Assembly (NCBI GenBank): GCA_038363005.1
Contig: JBBQBI010000032.1
Location: 1-39,822, forward strand
Origin: JAKOWB01 sp038363005
GTDB taxonomy: Bacteria > Pseudomonadota > Alphaproteobacteria > Kiloniellales > JACOMY01
Direction of reading: 5' to 3'
DNA length: 39,822 bases
The notes under the pieces were generated by a model that did not search any database, was not told the DNA's origin, and was given only the letters and a program-made list of their open reading frames with translations. The position numbers and the translations under genes were made by a program. Shown here piece by piece: positions 26,368 through 34,123 of this stretch (position 1 is its first letter; each line of letters starts with the position of its first letter).

Positions 26368-26850
26368 ATGTCTGCTTCCCAGTCCCCGCCGCGTCGGCGA
26401 CACGCAGCCCTGCTGCTCTGCGGGTTCCTGCTGGCCGGCTGCGGCCCCACCGTCACCAACGTGCCGCTGCGGGTCGAGAACCAGGGTAGTGAGGGCCAAG
26501 ACGCCCACATGACCATCACCGAGGACGCCAACGGCGTGCGCGCCACGGCGGCGGTGAAGGGCCAGTACTACAGCGGCCGCATCGTGCAGGAGAGCCACCA
26601 GCAGTCCTATCCGGTGCAGGAGCTGGTGACCTACAGGGACAAGGACGGCAAGAAGCGCCAGCGCCTGGTCGAGCACCTGGAGACGCGGCAGGTCTACGAG
26701 GCCACGGCCTATGGCCTGCTGACGTCCGGCAGCTCGGGCGAGGTGCTGCGCTGCACCTTCCGCCTGGCGCAGCCGCAGCGGGGCTTCAGCCACGGTGGCA
26801 TCGCCGATTGTGACCTCAGCGACGGCAGCAGCGTGGTGGCCAGCTTCTAG
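26368..26850 (+). CDS. Putative lipoprotein, unknown function (160 aa)
   Basis: A basic N-terminus (PPRRRHAA) and hydrophobic core end in the lipobox LLAGC (cysteine about residue 25), so the mature protein should be lipid-anchored. The rest is a soluble domain of about 135 residues with GVRATAAVKGQYYSGRIV, a lysine/arginine-rich turn (DKDGKKRQR), and two cysteines near the C-terminus (CTFRLAQ, DCDLSDG). No family is recognised. The start at 26368 has GAGG upstream and gives a clean signal; the frame is open 27 codons further. Confidence 0.7.
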   Translation: MSASQSPPRRRHAALLLCGFLLAGCGPTVTNVPLRVENQGSEGQDAHMTITEDANGVRATAAVKGQYYSGRIVQESHQQSYPVQELVTYRDKDGKKRQRLVEHLETRQVYEATAYGLLTSGSSGEVLRCTFRLAQPQRGFSHGGIADCDLSDGSSVVASF

Positions 26851-26963
26851 ACCCGCCGGCCACCGGCTAGGCGGCTGTTGTAACAGGACAAGTCGGCGCT
26901 TGCCGCGGCCCGCCTGGTGGCGCTTTCTAGCCTGGTCGGAGCCGCCCAGGAGGAGGCGCCACC

Positions 26964-27602
26964 ATGCAGATCGATTTCCCCTGGCTGCTGTCGGCCGCTA
27001 CCTTCTCGCTCGTCATGTCGGCGACCCCGGGGCCGAACAACGCCATGGTAGCGGCGTCCGGCGCCACCTTCGGCATTCGCCGCACCTGGTGGCACATGCT
27101 GGGCATTGCCGTCGGCTTTCCGGTGATGATGGTCGCCGTCGCGCTGGGCGCCGGCACGCTGCTGGACCACAATCCGGCGATCCACGAGATCATGCGCTGG
27201 GTCGGCGCCGCCTACATGCTCTGGCTGGCCTGGCACATCGCCAGTGCCACCCCCAGCACGGCGACGGCGACCGGCGAGGGCGCGCCGCCCGGCGGCCGAC
27301 GCGGCCGACCGCTGCGCTTCCACGAGGCGGCGCTGTTCCAATGGATCAATCCCAAGGCCTGGATCATCGTGGTCGGCGCGCTGGCGACCTATACCGAAGC
27401 GGCGGGCGAAAACCTGCTGGGTCAGGTCCTCATCCTGGCTGTCATCTTCTTCCTGGTCTGCATCCCCTCGGTCCTGCTGTGGACTGCGATCGGCGCCGGC
27501 GTCGCGCACTTCTTCAAGAGCCTGCGCGCGGTGCGGATCTTCAACTGGACCATGGCGGCGCTGCTGATCGCCTCGCTGGCGCCGCTGTTCTGGGAAGGCT
27601 AG
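26964..27602 (+). CDS. LysE/RhtB-family amino-acid exporter
   Basis: 212 residues and six predicted helices, standard for the family. The signature ATPGPNNAMVAASGATFGIRR follows helix 1, WVGAAYMLWLAWHI is helix 3, and FHEAALFQWINPKAWI is the conserved cytoplasmic loop. Members export amino acids such as lysine, threonine, homoserine or related metabolites; the substrate is not readable. AGGAGGAGG before the ATG is a strong ribosome-binding site. It converges with the LLM oxidoreductase gene, sharing a CTAG at the stops. Confidence 0.9.
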   Translation: MQIDFPWLLSAATFSLVMSATPGPNNAMVAASGATFGIRRTWWHMLGIAVGFPVMMVAVALGAGTLLDHNPAIHEIMRWVGAAYMLWLAWHIASATPSTATATGEGAPPGGRRGRPLRFHEAALFQWINPKAWIIVVGALATYTEAAGENLLGQVLILAVIFFLVCIPSVLLWTAIGAGVAHFFKSLRAVRIFNWTMAALLIASLAPLFWEG

Positions 27603-28603
27603 GCGGCGGCCGCCGCCAGCTCGGCGCGCAGGCCGGCCACCAGCTCGAAGGAGCGCACGCGGGCGGCGTGGTCGTGGATCGGGCCGCTGATCATCAGCTC
27701 ATCCACGCCGGTCCTGGCGATGAAGTCCTGCAGCCCGGTCGCCACCTGCGGCGGGGTGCCGACGTAGGCATACTTCAGCGTGCGCTGCAGCGAGTCGCGC
27801 TCCAGCGGCGTGGTGACCTGGGTCAGGTCGTCGACCGGCGCGGGAAAGGCCCCGGGCATGCCGCGCCGCAGGTTGACGAAGGCCTGCTGCTGCGAGGTGA
27901 AGAGCCGCCGGGCCTCGGCCTCCTCCGGCGCCGCCACCACGGTGACCGCCGCCATGGCATAGGGCCGGTCGAGTTGGTCGGAGGGCTCGAAGCGCTCGCG
28001 GTAGATCTCCAGCGCCTGCTCCAGCCCGTCGGGCGCGAAGTGCGAGGCGAAGGCATAGGGCAGCCCCAGCATGGCGGCCAGCTGGGCGCCGTAGAGGCTG
28101 GAGCCGAGAATCCACAGCGGCACCGCGAGGCCGGCGCCGGGCACGGCGCGCACCTTCTGCCCCGGCTGCACCGGCTGGAAGTAGCCCTTCAGCTCCAGCA
28201 CATCATTGGGGAAGCTGTCGGCGTTGCTCATCAGGTCGCGACGCAGCGCCCGCGCGGTCAGGCCATCGGTGCCGGGGGCGCGGCCGAGTCCCAGGTCGAT
28301 GCGCCCGGGGAACAGCGCCGCCAGCGTGCCGAACTGCTCCGCAATCACCAGCGGCGCGTGGTTCGGCAGCATGATGCCGCCGGAGCCGACGCGAATCGTC
28401 TTGGTGCCGCCGGCGACATGGGCGATCACCACCGCCGTCGCCGCGCTGGCGATGCCCGGCATGTTGTGGTGTTCGGCCAGCCAGTAGCGGCCATAGCCAA
28501 GCCGTTCGGCCTGGCGTGCCAGGTCGAGGCTATTGCGCAGCGCGTCCGACGCAGTCTGTCCAGCGGGAATCGGCGAGAGGTCGAGAACGGAGAAGGGAGT
28601 CAT
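27599..28603 (-). CDS. LLM-class flavin-dependent oxidoreductase (YhbW type)
   Basis: A 334-residue bacterial luciferase-like TIM barrel. Features are FSVLDLSPIPAG near the N-terminus, RYWLAEHHNMPGIAS, RVGSGGIMLPNHAP, EQFGTLAALFPGRIDLGLGRAPG, and FASHFAPDGL. These match the MsnO8/YhbW group, which use FMN from a partner reductase. The substrate is unknown. AGGAG lies upstream of the ATG. A 52-residue zinc-ribbon gene ends 43 bases upstream on the same strand and may be co-transcribed. Confidence 0.9.
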   Translation of the reverse strand: MTPFSVLDLSPIPAGQTASDALRNSLDLARQAERLGYGRYWLAEHHNMPGIASAATAVVIAHVAGGTKTIRVGSGGIMLPNHAPLVIAEQFGTLAALFPGRIDLGLGRAPGTDGLTARALRRDLMSNADSFPNDVLELKGYFQPVQPGQKVRAVPGAGLAVPLWILGSSLYGAQLAAMLGLPYAFASHFAPDGLEQALEIYRERFEPSDQLDRPYAMAAVTVVAAPEEAEARRLFTSQQQAFVNLRRGMPGAFPAPVDDLTQVTTPLERDSLQRTLKYAYVGTPPQVATGLQDFIARTGVDELMISGPIHDHAARVRSFELVAGLRAELAAAAA

Positions 28604-28646
28604 GCTCCGGGAACTCCTGTTCGGCGCCTCGCCGAATACCGTCGGG

Positions 28647-28805
28647 TCAGCCGCTCCGCCAGTGGCTGGTCTGCCGGCAACGCTTGCAGACCCGCTCGCC
28701 CGACCAGGCCGACAGGAACTTGTCCTGGCAGACCAGGCAGCGGCGTTCCTTCACCTGCGGGGTCACGGGCTTGTCTTCAGTTAAGAGATCGAGATCATCT
28801 TCCAT
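28647..28805 (-). CDS. Small zinc-ribbon protein (52 aa)
   Basis: A short frame with the cysteine pattern C23-x2-C26-x13-C40-x2-C43 in ERRCLVCQDKF and GERVCKRCRQTSHWRSG, an acidic N-terminus (MEDDLDLLTED) and a basic C-terminus. This is a complete four-cysteine zinc ribbon. Similar tiny proteins with the C-LVC...F-SAW-GER-C-RC signature occur in alphaproteobacteria, to my knowledge without a known function. GAAGG lies upstream but is distant from the ATG. Its position directly upstream of the LLM gene suggests a shared transcript. It may bind RNA or DNA or serve as a protein-protein module. Confidence 0.75.
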   Translation of the reverse strand: MEDDLDLLTEDKPVTPQVKERRCLVCQDKFLSAWSGERVCKRCRQTSHWRSG

Positions 28806-28889
28806 GACGCTTCATATGGGCCTTCTTGCTGCCGGGCGGTACCCAGATTCAGTGCATAACACCGCTGCCAAGAGGTCGCAGGGGGGATC

Positions 28890-28913
28890 AAAACCTTGTC
28901 CTATAAGGGTTTT
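28890..28913 (-). terminator. Possible terminator of the EamA transporter gene
   Basis: On the - strand, AAAACCCTT and AAGGTTTT form a stem with one bulged base around a loop of about 7 bases, with a short T4 at its 3' end. It lies 10 bases after the EamA stop. The stem is A/T-rich and stands out from the GC-rich background, but the T-run is short. Confidence 0.4.
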
Positions 28914-28922
28914 GTCCCCGAG

Positions 28923-29804
28923 TCAGGGGACCGTCGCCGGCACCAGGACGGCCGGCAGCGGTCGCCGCCGCAGCACAACCAAGGCGATACCACCCAGCAC
29001 AACCAGGCCGCCGGCCAGCGTGGTCCAGGCAAAGGGCTCGCCGAAGCCCAGCACGCCGATCGTCACGCCGACCACCGGCATCAGCAGCACGAAGGGCATC
29101 AGGCGGTCCATGCGCTGGCGGATCAGCAGGCCGTACCAGATGAGATAGGAGGCGACGTAGCCCAGCAACACCACCCCGGCCAGCGTTGCCCAGTTGAGCC
29201 AGGTGGCGCTGGCGATGGAGTCGAGCTGGCCCTGCTCGATGGCGAAGGAGCCGGCCAAGCCGAGCGGCAGGGAGCAGGTAGCAATGCGAATCGACATCTG
29301 CGTGCCGCTGTCGCGGTTCCATTTGCGCACCAGCACCTGCCCCAGGCCCCAGCAGAGCGCGCCGGTCAGCACCAGCAGTGCCGAGTGCAGGTCCGGCGCC
29401 TCGGTCGGCAGGCCCAGGATCAGCAGAATCCCGCCCAGCGCGACCAGCGTGCCGACGACGGAGGACAGCCCCGGCCGCTCGCCCAGCAGCGGCCAGGCCA
29501 CCAGCATGGCCAGCGGCACCTGGAGCTGCGCCAGCAGCACCGCGGTCGAAGCCGGCAGGCCCTGCAGCCCGTGGAACAGCAGGCCCGACTGCAGCGGCCC
29601 GATGAATATGGCGATCAGCAGCACCTGCCACAGCGGCGTGTGGCACCGGCGCAGGCGCCAGCTCATCAGCAGCACCATGGCCAGGTAGCAGAAGGAGACC
29701 ATGAAGATCGGCGGGAAATGGTGCCCCGCCGGCTTGGCCAGGGAGAAGCCCACGCCCCACAGCAGCGGCACGATGACGGCAAGCAGGATGTCGCGCAGCG
29801 GCAC
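28923..29804 (-). CDS. EamA/DMT-family transporter
   Basis: About 293 residues with ten hydrophobic helices in two EamA halves (about 5-130 and 145-285). Examples are VIVPLLWGVGFSLAKP in the first half and LTGALCWGLGQVLVRKW opening the second. The family exports metabolites and amino acids; the substrate is unknown. Two starts are possible: TTG 29810 and GTG 29804. GTG was preferred because AAGG is 9 bases upstream of it and only 3 bases from TTG. It is divergent from the PhyH-type gene. Confidence 0.87.
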   Translation of the reverse strand: MPLRDILLAVIVPLLWGVGFSLAKPAGHHFPPIFMVSFCYLAMVLLMSWRLRRCHTPLWQVLLIAIFIGPLQSGLLFHGLQGLPASTAVLLAQLQVPLAMLVAWPLLGERPGLSSVVGTLVALGGILLILGLPTEAPDLHSALLVLTGALCWGLGQVLVRKWNRDSGTQMSIRIATCSLPLGLAGSFAIEQGQLDSIASATWLNWATLAGVVLLGYVASYLIWYGLLIRQRMDRLMPFVLLMPVVGVTIGVLGFGEPFAWTTLAGGLVVLGGIALVVLRRRPLPAVLVPATVP

Positions 29805-29969
29805 GGGCAAAGGCCTTGGATGGCAAAGAACAGTACAAGCGTACGGGACAGCCTTGCTGACCGATAGTCATGCCATGCGATGGCTCGCATGCAGGATTGC
29901 CGGGCGCGCCCCTGCCGCCGGGTCTGGCGGCGCGCTAGCATGGCCAGGCCCCAACCGTCAGGACCTGCC

Positions 29970-30803
29970 ATGCCCCTGCAGCCGCGTCAGATCGACAATT
30001 TCCGGCGCGACGGTTTCCTGGCGCCGGTTCCCGTGCTGTCCGGGTCCGAGGCGGCAGCCTGCCGGGCCGAGCTGGAGGCGCTGGAAGCGCTGCATGGCCC
30101 GCTGAACTACAAGCTGAAGCCGCACCTCTTCACCACCCTGGCGGCCCGCCTGGTGCGCCATCCGGCGATCCTGGACGCGCTGGAGGCCCTGGTCGGGCCC
30201 GACCTGCTGCTGTTCGACAGCGCCTTCATCATCAAGGAGCCAGGCGACGGCAAGCGGGTCTCCTGGCACCAGGACCTGACCTACTGGGGGCTGGAGCCGG
30301 CCGAGGTCACCTCGATCTGGCTGGCGCTCTCGCCGGCGAACGCCGAAAGCGGCGCCATGCGCATGCTGCCCGGCAGTCACCGCCAGGGCGCCTTGCAACA
30401 TCACGAGACCTTCGCCGCCGACAACCTGCTGTCGCGCGGCCAGACCATCCAGTTCGGCATCGACGAGGCGGCGGCGGTGCAGACCGTCCTGCGCCCCGGC
30501 CAGATGTCGATCCACGACGGCTGGACCTGCCACGATTCCGGCCCCAACCGCTCCGCCGACCGCCGCATCGGCTTCAACATGAACGTGGTGCGACCCAGCG
30601 CGCGGCAGATCCGCTTCGACGGCGACAGCGGCCTGCTGCTGCGCGGCCAGGATCGCTTCGGCCACTGGCGGCCGGAACCGCTGCCCACGGCCGACTATGG
30701 CGCCGAGGGTCTGGCGTTCCAGGCCGAGATCGCCCGACTGCGCGGCCAGTCGGTCAACCTGGACCGGACCGGGCGGCTGGCGGGCAGCGCCGGGCCGGCC
30801 TGA
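29970..30803 (+). CDS. Phytanoyl-CoA dioxygenase (PhyH) family protein
   Basis: A 277-residue 2OG-Fe(II) oxygenase. The metal site is H100-Q101-D102 in VSWHQDLTYWGL and the distal H188 in TCHDSGPN, followed by R198/R199 for 2-oxoglutarate. ESGAMRMLPGSHRQG is the typical PhyH turn before the distal region. Bacterial relatives hydroxylate small molecules such as ectoine or are uncharacterised; the substrate here is not evident. AGGA lies 7 bases before the ATG at 29970; the frame is open 30 codons further but without a ribosome-binding site. Confidence 0.87.
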   Translation: MPLQPRQIDNFRRDGFLAPVPVLSGSEAAACRAELEALEALHGPLNYKLKPHLFTTLAARLVRHPAILDALEALVGPDLLLFDSAFIIKEPGDGKRVSWHQDLTYWGLEPAEVTSIWLALSPANAESGAMRMLPGSHRQGALQHHETFAADNLLSRGQTIQFGIDEAAAVQTVLRPGQMSIHDGWTCHDSGPNRSADRRIGFNMNVVRPSARQIRFDGDSGLLLRGQDRFGHWRPEPLPTADYGAEGLAFQAEIARLRGQSVNLDRTGRLAGSAGPA

Positions 30804-30961
30804 AGCGGCGAGGCACGCGCCCTAGGCGCCGCCCGTCCGGTCCCGCGGATCCGCTGCCCCATCTTGACTACGTGAGTACGCCAGCCCGTAATTAATCGAT
30901 CGGGGTGTGCGATCCAGGAATTCGGCTGGAGCGCGCAGAAGACAGGGGAAGATCGGACATC

Positions 30962-31999
30962 ATGCGTGCAGTGCTTGGCGCAGCCTTGCTGCTCCTCATG
31001 CTGTGTGTCGCCGGCCCGGCCGCGCGCGCGGCAGACGCCGCCACCGGGCCTTTCGTCCACCTGGAGGGCTCCCTGGGGCTGGATAGCTTCCAACCCTTCG
31101 GCAACGGCTCCCTGGTCAAGGGCGACCCGGCGCAGCTCTGGCGCAATCCGGGCAACCGCAACTCCTTCGCTTGGGGCGGGCGGGGAGAGGCCGGCTGGGA
31201 CCTGGGCGGCGACGGCACAATCTTTCGCTTGGGCGTGATCGTCTCCGGCTGGCGCTCGCAGCAGCAGGACGACGATCCGATCGAGGGCGGCGTGGTTCTA
31301 GAACCCAACCCGATGGGCGGCAAACCCTATGGCGAGATCGCAATCTGTGACGAGGGCGAGCCCTGCTACGCTTACGACCAGGAGATCCGCCGCAGCTACT
31401 GGGAGGTGATGCCCGAGCTGGCGGTCGGCTTCCCGGGCGCCGAAGGCGCGCTCTACTGGATCGGCCTGCAGCCCTTCTATGGCGAACTTGTCCAGGACAG
31501 CCACAGCTACTTCGATTTCTCCGGCCCGGCGCAGCCGGCCCAGTGGGGCGGCGTGGAGAACCGGATCGACAGCAAGGCCTATGGCGCGCTGCTGACAGCG
31601 ACGGCGGAGACCTGGCTGAGCCAGAGCCTGAAGCTGGTCGTCAGCGGCGGCGTCGGCCCCTATGTGCTGAAGGCGGACTCGGTCAGCCGGGGCCGCCGGT
31701 TCGGCGCCGAGGTCAAGGACAGCGCCACCCTGGTCGGGGTGCGTGGCCAGCTCAGCCTGGCCGGCGAGGTGACCCTGGCCGACAACCTTAGCCTCGGCCT
31801 GGTCGGCCGCGCCGACTTCTGGAGTGACCAGCCCTTTGTCGAGGGCATCAACGGCGACTTCGGCGGCCAGGCGCCCTGCGCTCACAAACCCAACGGCGAT
31901 CTGGTCTGCGAGCCGCCCAGCGCGGTCGGTGACTACAACATCTTCTCCGACACGCGGCTCAACCTGTTTGTCGGCCTGGGGATGACCTACCGCTTCTGA
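30962..31999 (+). CDS. Putative outer-membrane beta-barrel protein, unknown
   Basis: 345 residues with a clear signal peptide (MRAVLGAALLLLMLCVAGPA, cleavage after ARA near residue 24). The mature part alternates hydrophobic and polar residues, is rich in Gly, Tyr and Trp, has few cysteines (ICDEGEPCYAYD and near APCAHKPNGDLVCEP) and ends MTYRF with a terminal phenylalanine, the usual signal for outer-membrane insertion. I recognise no specific family. The two cysteine pairs probably form loop disulfides. The start at 30962 follows GGGGAAG. A TTGACT/TAATTA pair about 90 bases upstream has a 19-base spacer, longer than usual. Confidence 0.7.
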   Translation: MRAVLGAALLLLMLCVAGPAARAADAATGPFVHLEGSLGLDSFQPFGNGSLVKGDPAQLWRNPGNRNSFAWGGRGEAGWDLGGDGTIFRLGVIVSGWRSQQQDDDPIEGGVVLEPNPMGGKPYGEIAICDEGEPCYAYDQEIRRSYWEVMPELAVGFPGAEGALYWIGLQPFYGELVQDSHSYFDFSGPAQPAQWGGVENRIDSKAYGALLTATAETWLSQSLKLVVSGGVGPYVLKADSVSRGRRFGAEVKDSATLVGVRGQLSLAGEVTLADNLSLGLVGRADFWSDQPFVEGINGDFGGQAPCAHKPNGDLVCEPPSAVGDYNIFSDTRLNLFVGLGMTYRF

Positions 32000-32032
32000 G
32001 CGGGAGCACGTACCAGACCGCTCAGACCATAT

Positions 32033-32263
32033 TCAATCGCTCGAAGCATTGGTCGAGTTGCTGTCGGCCAGATCGCCGCTATGCGGCTCAATGCCGGCAT
32101 TGTTCAACAAGTGAACGTCGATCGCTGCCGACGGAACGTCGCTTCGCCGTTGCCTGCGCCCTGGGCGGCTACCACCCCAGCCGAGGCAGATGACCATCAC
32201 GAGCAGCACGCCGCACAATATCGCCATGGCGAGGTACCGCACGCCTAACCCCGCGTCCGACAT
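32033..32263 (-). CDS. Small single-helix membrane protein, unknown (76 aa)
   Basis: One hydrophobic helix (about residues 10-29, YLAMAILCGVLLVMVICLGW) is followed by a basic patch (GRRQRRS) and a polar tail rich in Asn, Ser and Asp. It starts 18 bases after the stop of the first anchored paralog and runs the same way, so it may be the last gene of that operon. The ribosome-binding site is poor. No family is recognised. Confidence 0.45.
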   Translation of the reverse strand: MSDAGLGVRYLAMAILCGVLLVMVICLGWGGSRPGRRQRRSDVPSAAIDVHLLNNAGIEPHSGDLADSNSTNASSD

Positions 32264-32281
32264 CGCGCGCCCAACATCACC

Positions 32282-33067
32282 TCAGCTCTTCTCCGCCTGC
32301 TTCTTCTTCCGCGCCTTGCGCTGCGCGATCAGGGTGCCGGCGGCGCCGAACGCGATCGACAGCATCATCAGGCCCTTGATCCAGTCGGGGCCAGGGCTTT
32401 CCGAAGCGCTGCCAGCGCCCGCGGGATCGTTCAGCTGGATCAGGTCGTGCGCCAGGGCCTGCACCTCGGCGACCTGCGGCGCCAGGGTGATGGGCTCGGC
32501 CGTCAGCAGAATCGACAGCGTGACGATGCCGTAGCCCTTGACCAGGGTCATGCCGTAGGCCGAGCCGGCGTCAAAGTCGCCGTTGTCGTTTACCTGGGCA
32601 TAGGCAAAGACCGCGGGGTCGCTGTCATCAATCAGCAAGTCCTTGATCTTCTCGGCCGCCTTCTGCTCCGCCGTCTTGTCCAGGATCTTGTGCATCACCT
32701 TGGCGAAGGCGGCGACATGCTCGAGGCGGCTTTGGTCGATGTGGGATGGCTTGCCGTCGCGGGCCTCCACGGCCCAGCCGATCGCGCGCATCGTCTTCAC
32801 GGCGGCGACCTTGTCCGCCTGCAGAAGCTTCAGCGAGTCACAGTCCACCAGCAGCAGCGTGAGCTGCAGCGAGCCGTCTGAGCCGAAGTCGGCGCGGATC
32901 GCCTGATAGACCAGCTTCTCGCCAGCGGTGCCCGCGGGGTCCAGCCGGCAGAAGCCCGCCGGGTCGCTGTAGGTGAGCGACACCTCCGGATTGATGACGA
33001 TCTCGCCGGCGGCGGCCTGGCCGAGCGTTGCGAGCAGCAGACAGAACACCCCCACCATCTGTTTCAT
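32282..33067 (-). CDS. Secreted, C-terminally membrane-anchored protein, paralog 1 (unknown family)
   Basis: 261 residues. It has a signal peptide (MKQMVGVFCLLLATLGQAAA), an extracytoplasmic domain of about 190 residues, a hydrophobic C-terminal helix (about 232-249) and a basic stop-transfer tail (QRKARKKKQ), implying a type I membrane topology. Shared with the two upstream paralogs are EVSLTYSDPAGFCRLDPAG near the mature N-terminus, LLLVDCDSL, DDSDPAVFAY, LVKGYGI and ALAHDLIQLNDPAGAG. Two conserved cysteines (C40 and the one in VDC) may pair. The family is not one I know. It is the most diverged copy at its C-terminus. Confidence 0.75.
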   Translation of the reverse strand: MKQMVGVFCLLLATLGQAAAGEIVINPEVSLTYSDPAGFCRLDPAGTAGEKLVYQAIRADFGSDGSLQLTLLLVDCDSLKLLQADKVAAVKTMRAIGWAVEARDGKPSHIDQSRLEHVAAFAKVMHKILDKTAEQKAAEKIKDLLIDDSDPAVFAYAQVNDNGDFDAGSAYGMTLVKGYGIVTLSILLTAEPITLAPQVAEVQALAHDLIQLNDPAGAGSASESPGPDWIKGLMMLSIAFGAAGTLIAQRKARKKKQAEKS

Positions 33068-33076
33068 GGCTGTCTC

Positions 33077-33137
33077 CTATCCCCATGCCGGCGCCATCCG
33101 CCGGTAGCTCAGTACCTCAGCGATGTGCAGGCGGCGG
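33077..33137 (-). pseudogene. Remnant of the comM 3' end between paralogs 1 and 2
   Basis: Read on the - strand it encodes RRLHIAEVLSYRRMAPAWG and a TAG stop, against RRLHIAEALSYRRIAPARG and TAG at the end of the intact comM. Including the start of the adjacent paralog, 73 bases (33065-33137) align to 34952-35024 without gaps and with about six differences. Upstream of 33137 the match breaks to sequence like that at 34091-34108, a sign of internal deletion. Confidence 0.85.
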
Positions 33138-33169
33138 CGACAGGTGCCATTGCCCTGCGCTGCGTGACC

Positions 33170-33970
33170 TTACCCTTTGTCTGCCTTCACCTGCTTCTTC
33201 TTCCGGCGCTGCCGCAGGTAGGTCAGGCCGACGCTGACCGCGATCAGCAGGTAGAGCAGGCCCTTGACCAGGGGGTTGGCGAAGAAGCCCAGGATGCCGC
33301 CTTCGCCGCTGCCGGCACCCTCCGGATCGTTCAGCGCGATGACGTCGTGCGCCAGGTCGCGGACCTGGGCGACCAGGGGCGCCAGGCCGCTGCCATCGGC
33401 CGGTGTGTGCAGCACCACCGTCATCAGGCCATAGCCCTTGATCAGGGTCATGGCGTAGGCGGAATCGACCTCGACATCCCCATTCCCGACCGTCTCGCCA
33501 TAGGCGAAGACCGCGGGGTCGCTGTCCTCGATCAGCAGGTCCTTGAGATGCGCGGCCGCCTGCTGCTCCGGCGACTTGGCCAGGATCTTCTGCATCACCT
33601 TGGTCAGGGCGGCGACATAGTCGGCGCGGCTGTCGCCGTTGTGGGCGGGCTGGCCATCGCGCAGCTCCAGCGCCCAGCCGATGGCGCGCAGCTCGACGAC
33701 CGAGTCGAGGGTCCCCGCCTGCGCGGCCCGCCGCGCGTCGCAGTCGACCAGCAGGGTCAGGAACCTGATCTTGTCATCGGCGCCGAAGTTGGCCTGCATC
33801 GCCGCATACAGCTGCTTCTCGCCGTCGGAGCCGGCGGGATCCACCGGGCAGTAGCCCGGCGGGTCGCTGTAGGTGATGGTGACCTCCGGCCCGACGACCA
33901 GCTCGCCGGCGCGCGCCGGGGCCAGCGCCGCCAACAGCAGTCCGCAGGCAACCAGGCTCCACTTCATCAT
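33170..33970 (-). CDS. Secreted, C-terminally membrane-anchored protein, paralog 2 (unknown family)
   Basis: 266 residues with a signal peptide (MMKWSLVACGLLLAALAPARA), an extracytoplasmic domain opening GELVVGPEVTITYSDPPGYC, the LLVDCDARR cysteine, EDSDPAVFAYGETV, LIKGYGL, LAHDVIALNDPEGAGSG, then a C-terminal helix (about 233-251, VKGLLYLLIAVSVGLTYL) and the basic tail RQRRKKKQ. Topology and motifs match paralogs 1 and 3, and the C-terminal third is closest to paralog 3. It is flanked on both sides by comM remnants. Function unknown. Confidence 0.75.
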   Translation of the reverse strand: MMKWSLVACGLLLAALAPARAGELVVGPEVTITYSDPPGYCPVDPAGSDGEKQLYAAMQANFGADDKIRFLTLLVDCDARRAAQAGTLDSVVELRAIGWALELRDGQPAHNGDSRADYVAALTKVMQKILAKSPEQQAAAHLKDLLIEDSDPAVFAYGETVGNGDVEVDSAYAMTLIKGYGLMTVVLHTPADGSGLAPLVAQVRDLAHDVIALNDPEGAGSGEGGILGFFANPLVKGLLYLLIAVSVGLTYLRQRRKKKQVKADKG

Positions 33971-33976
33971 CGAACG

Positions 33977-34108
33977 CTCCTATCCCCGTGCCCGATCCAC
34001 GTGCCGGCGCGATGATAGCCGCGCGCCGAAAGGCGCAGACGCAGTCGCGCACACGGGCAGCCCGGCGCCGCGTCGTCCAGGTGGCGGCGGCGACAGGAGT
34101 CCATCGCG
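33977..34108 (-). pseudogene. Deleted comM remnant between paralogs 2 and 3
   Basis: Three blocks occur in the same order and orientation as in intact comM. 33977-33991 matches the comM stop region. 34008-34038 matches 35074-35104 with one change in 31 bases. 34065-34108 matches 35422-35465, the part coding for the cysteine-containing CRCGHLDDAAQ region, with about seven changes in 44. The segments between them are missing or scrambled, so this is an internally deleted comM copy. Confidence 0.8.
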
Positions 34109-34123
34109 CTTCGCAAGCTGACG

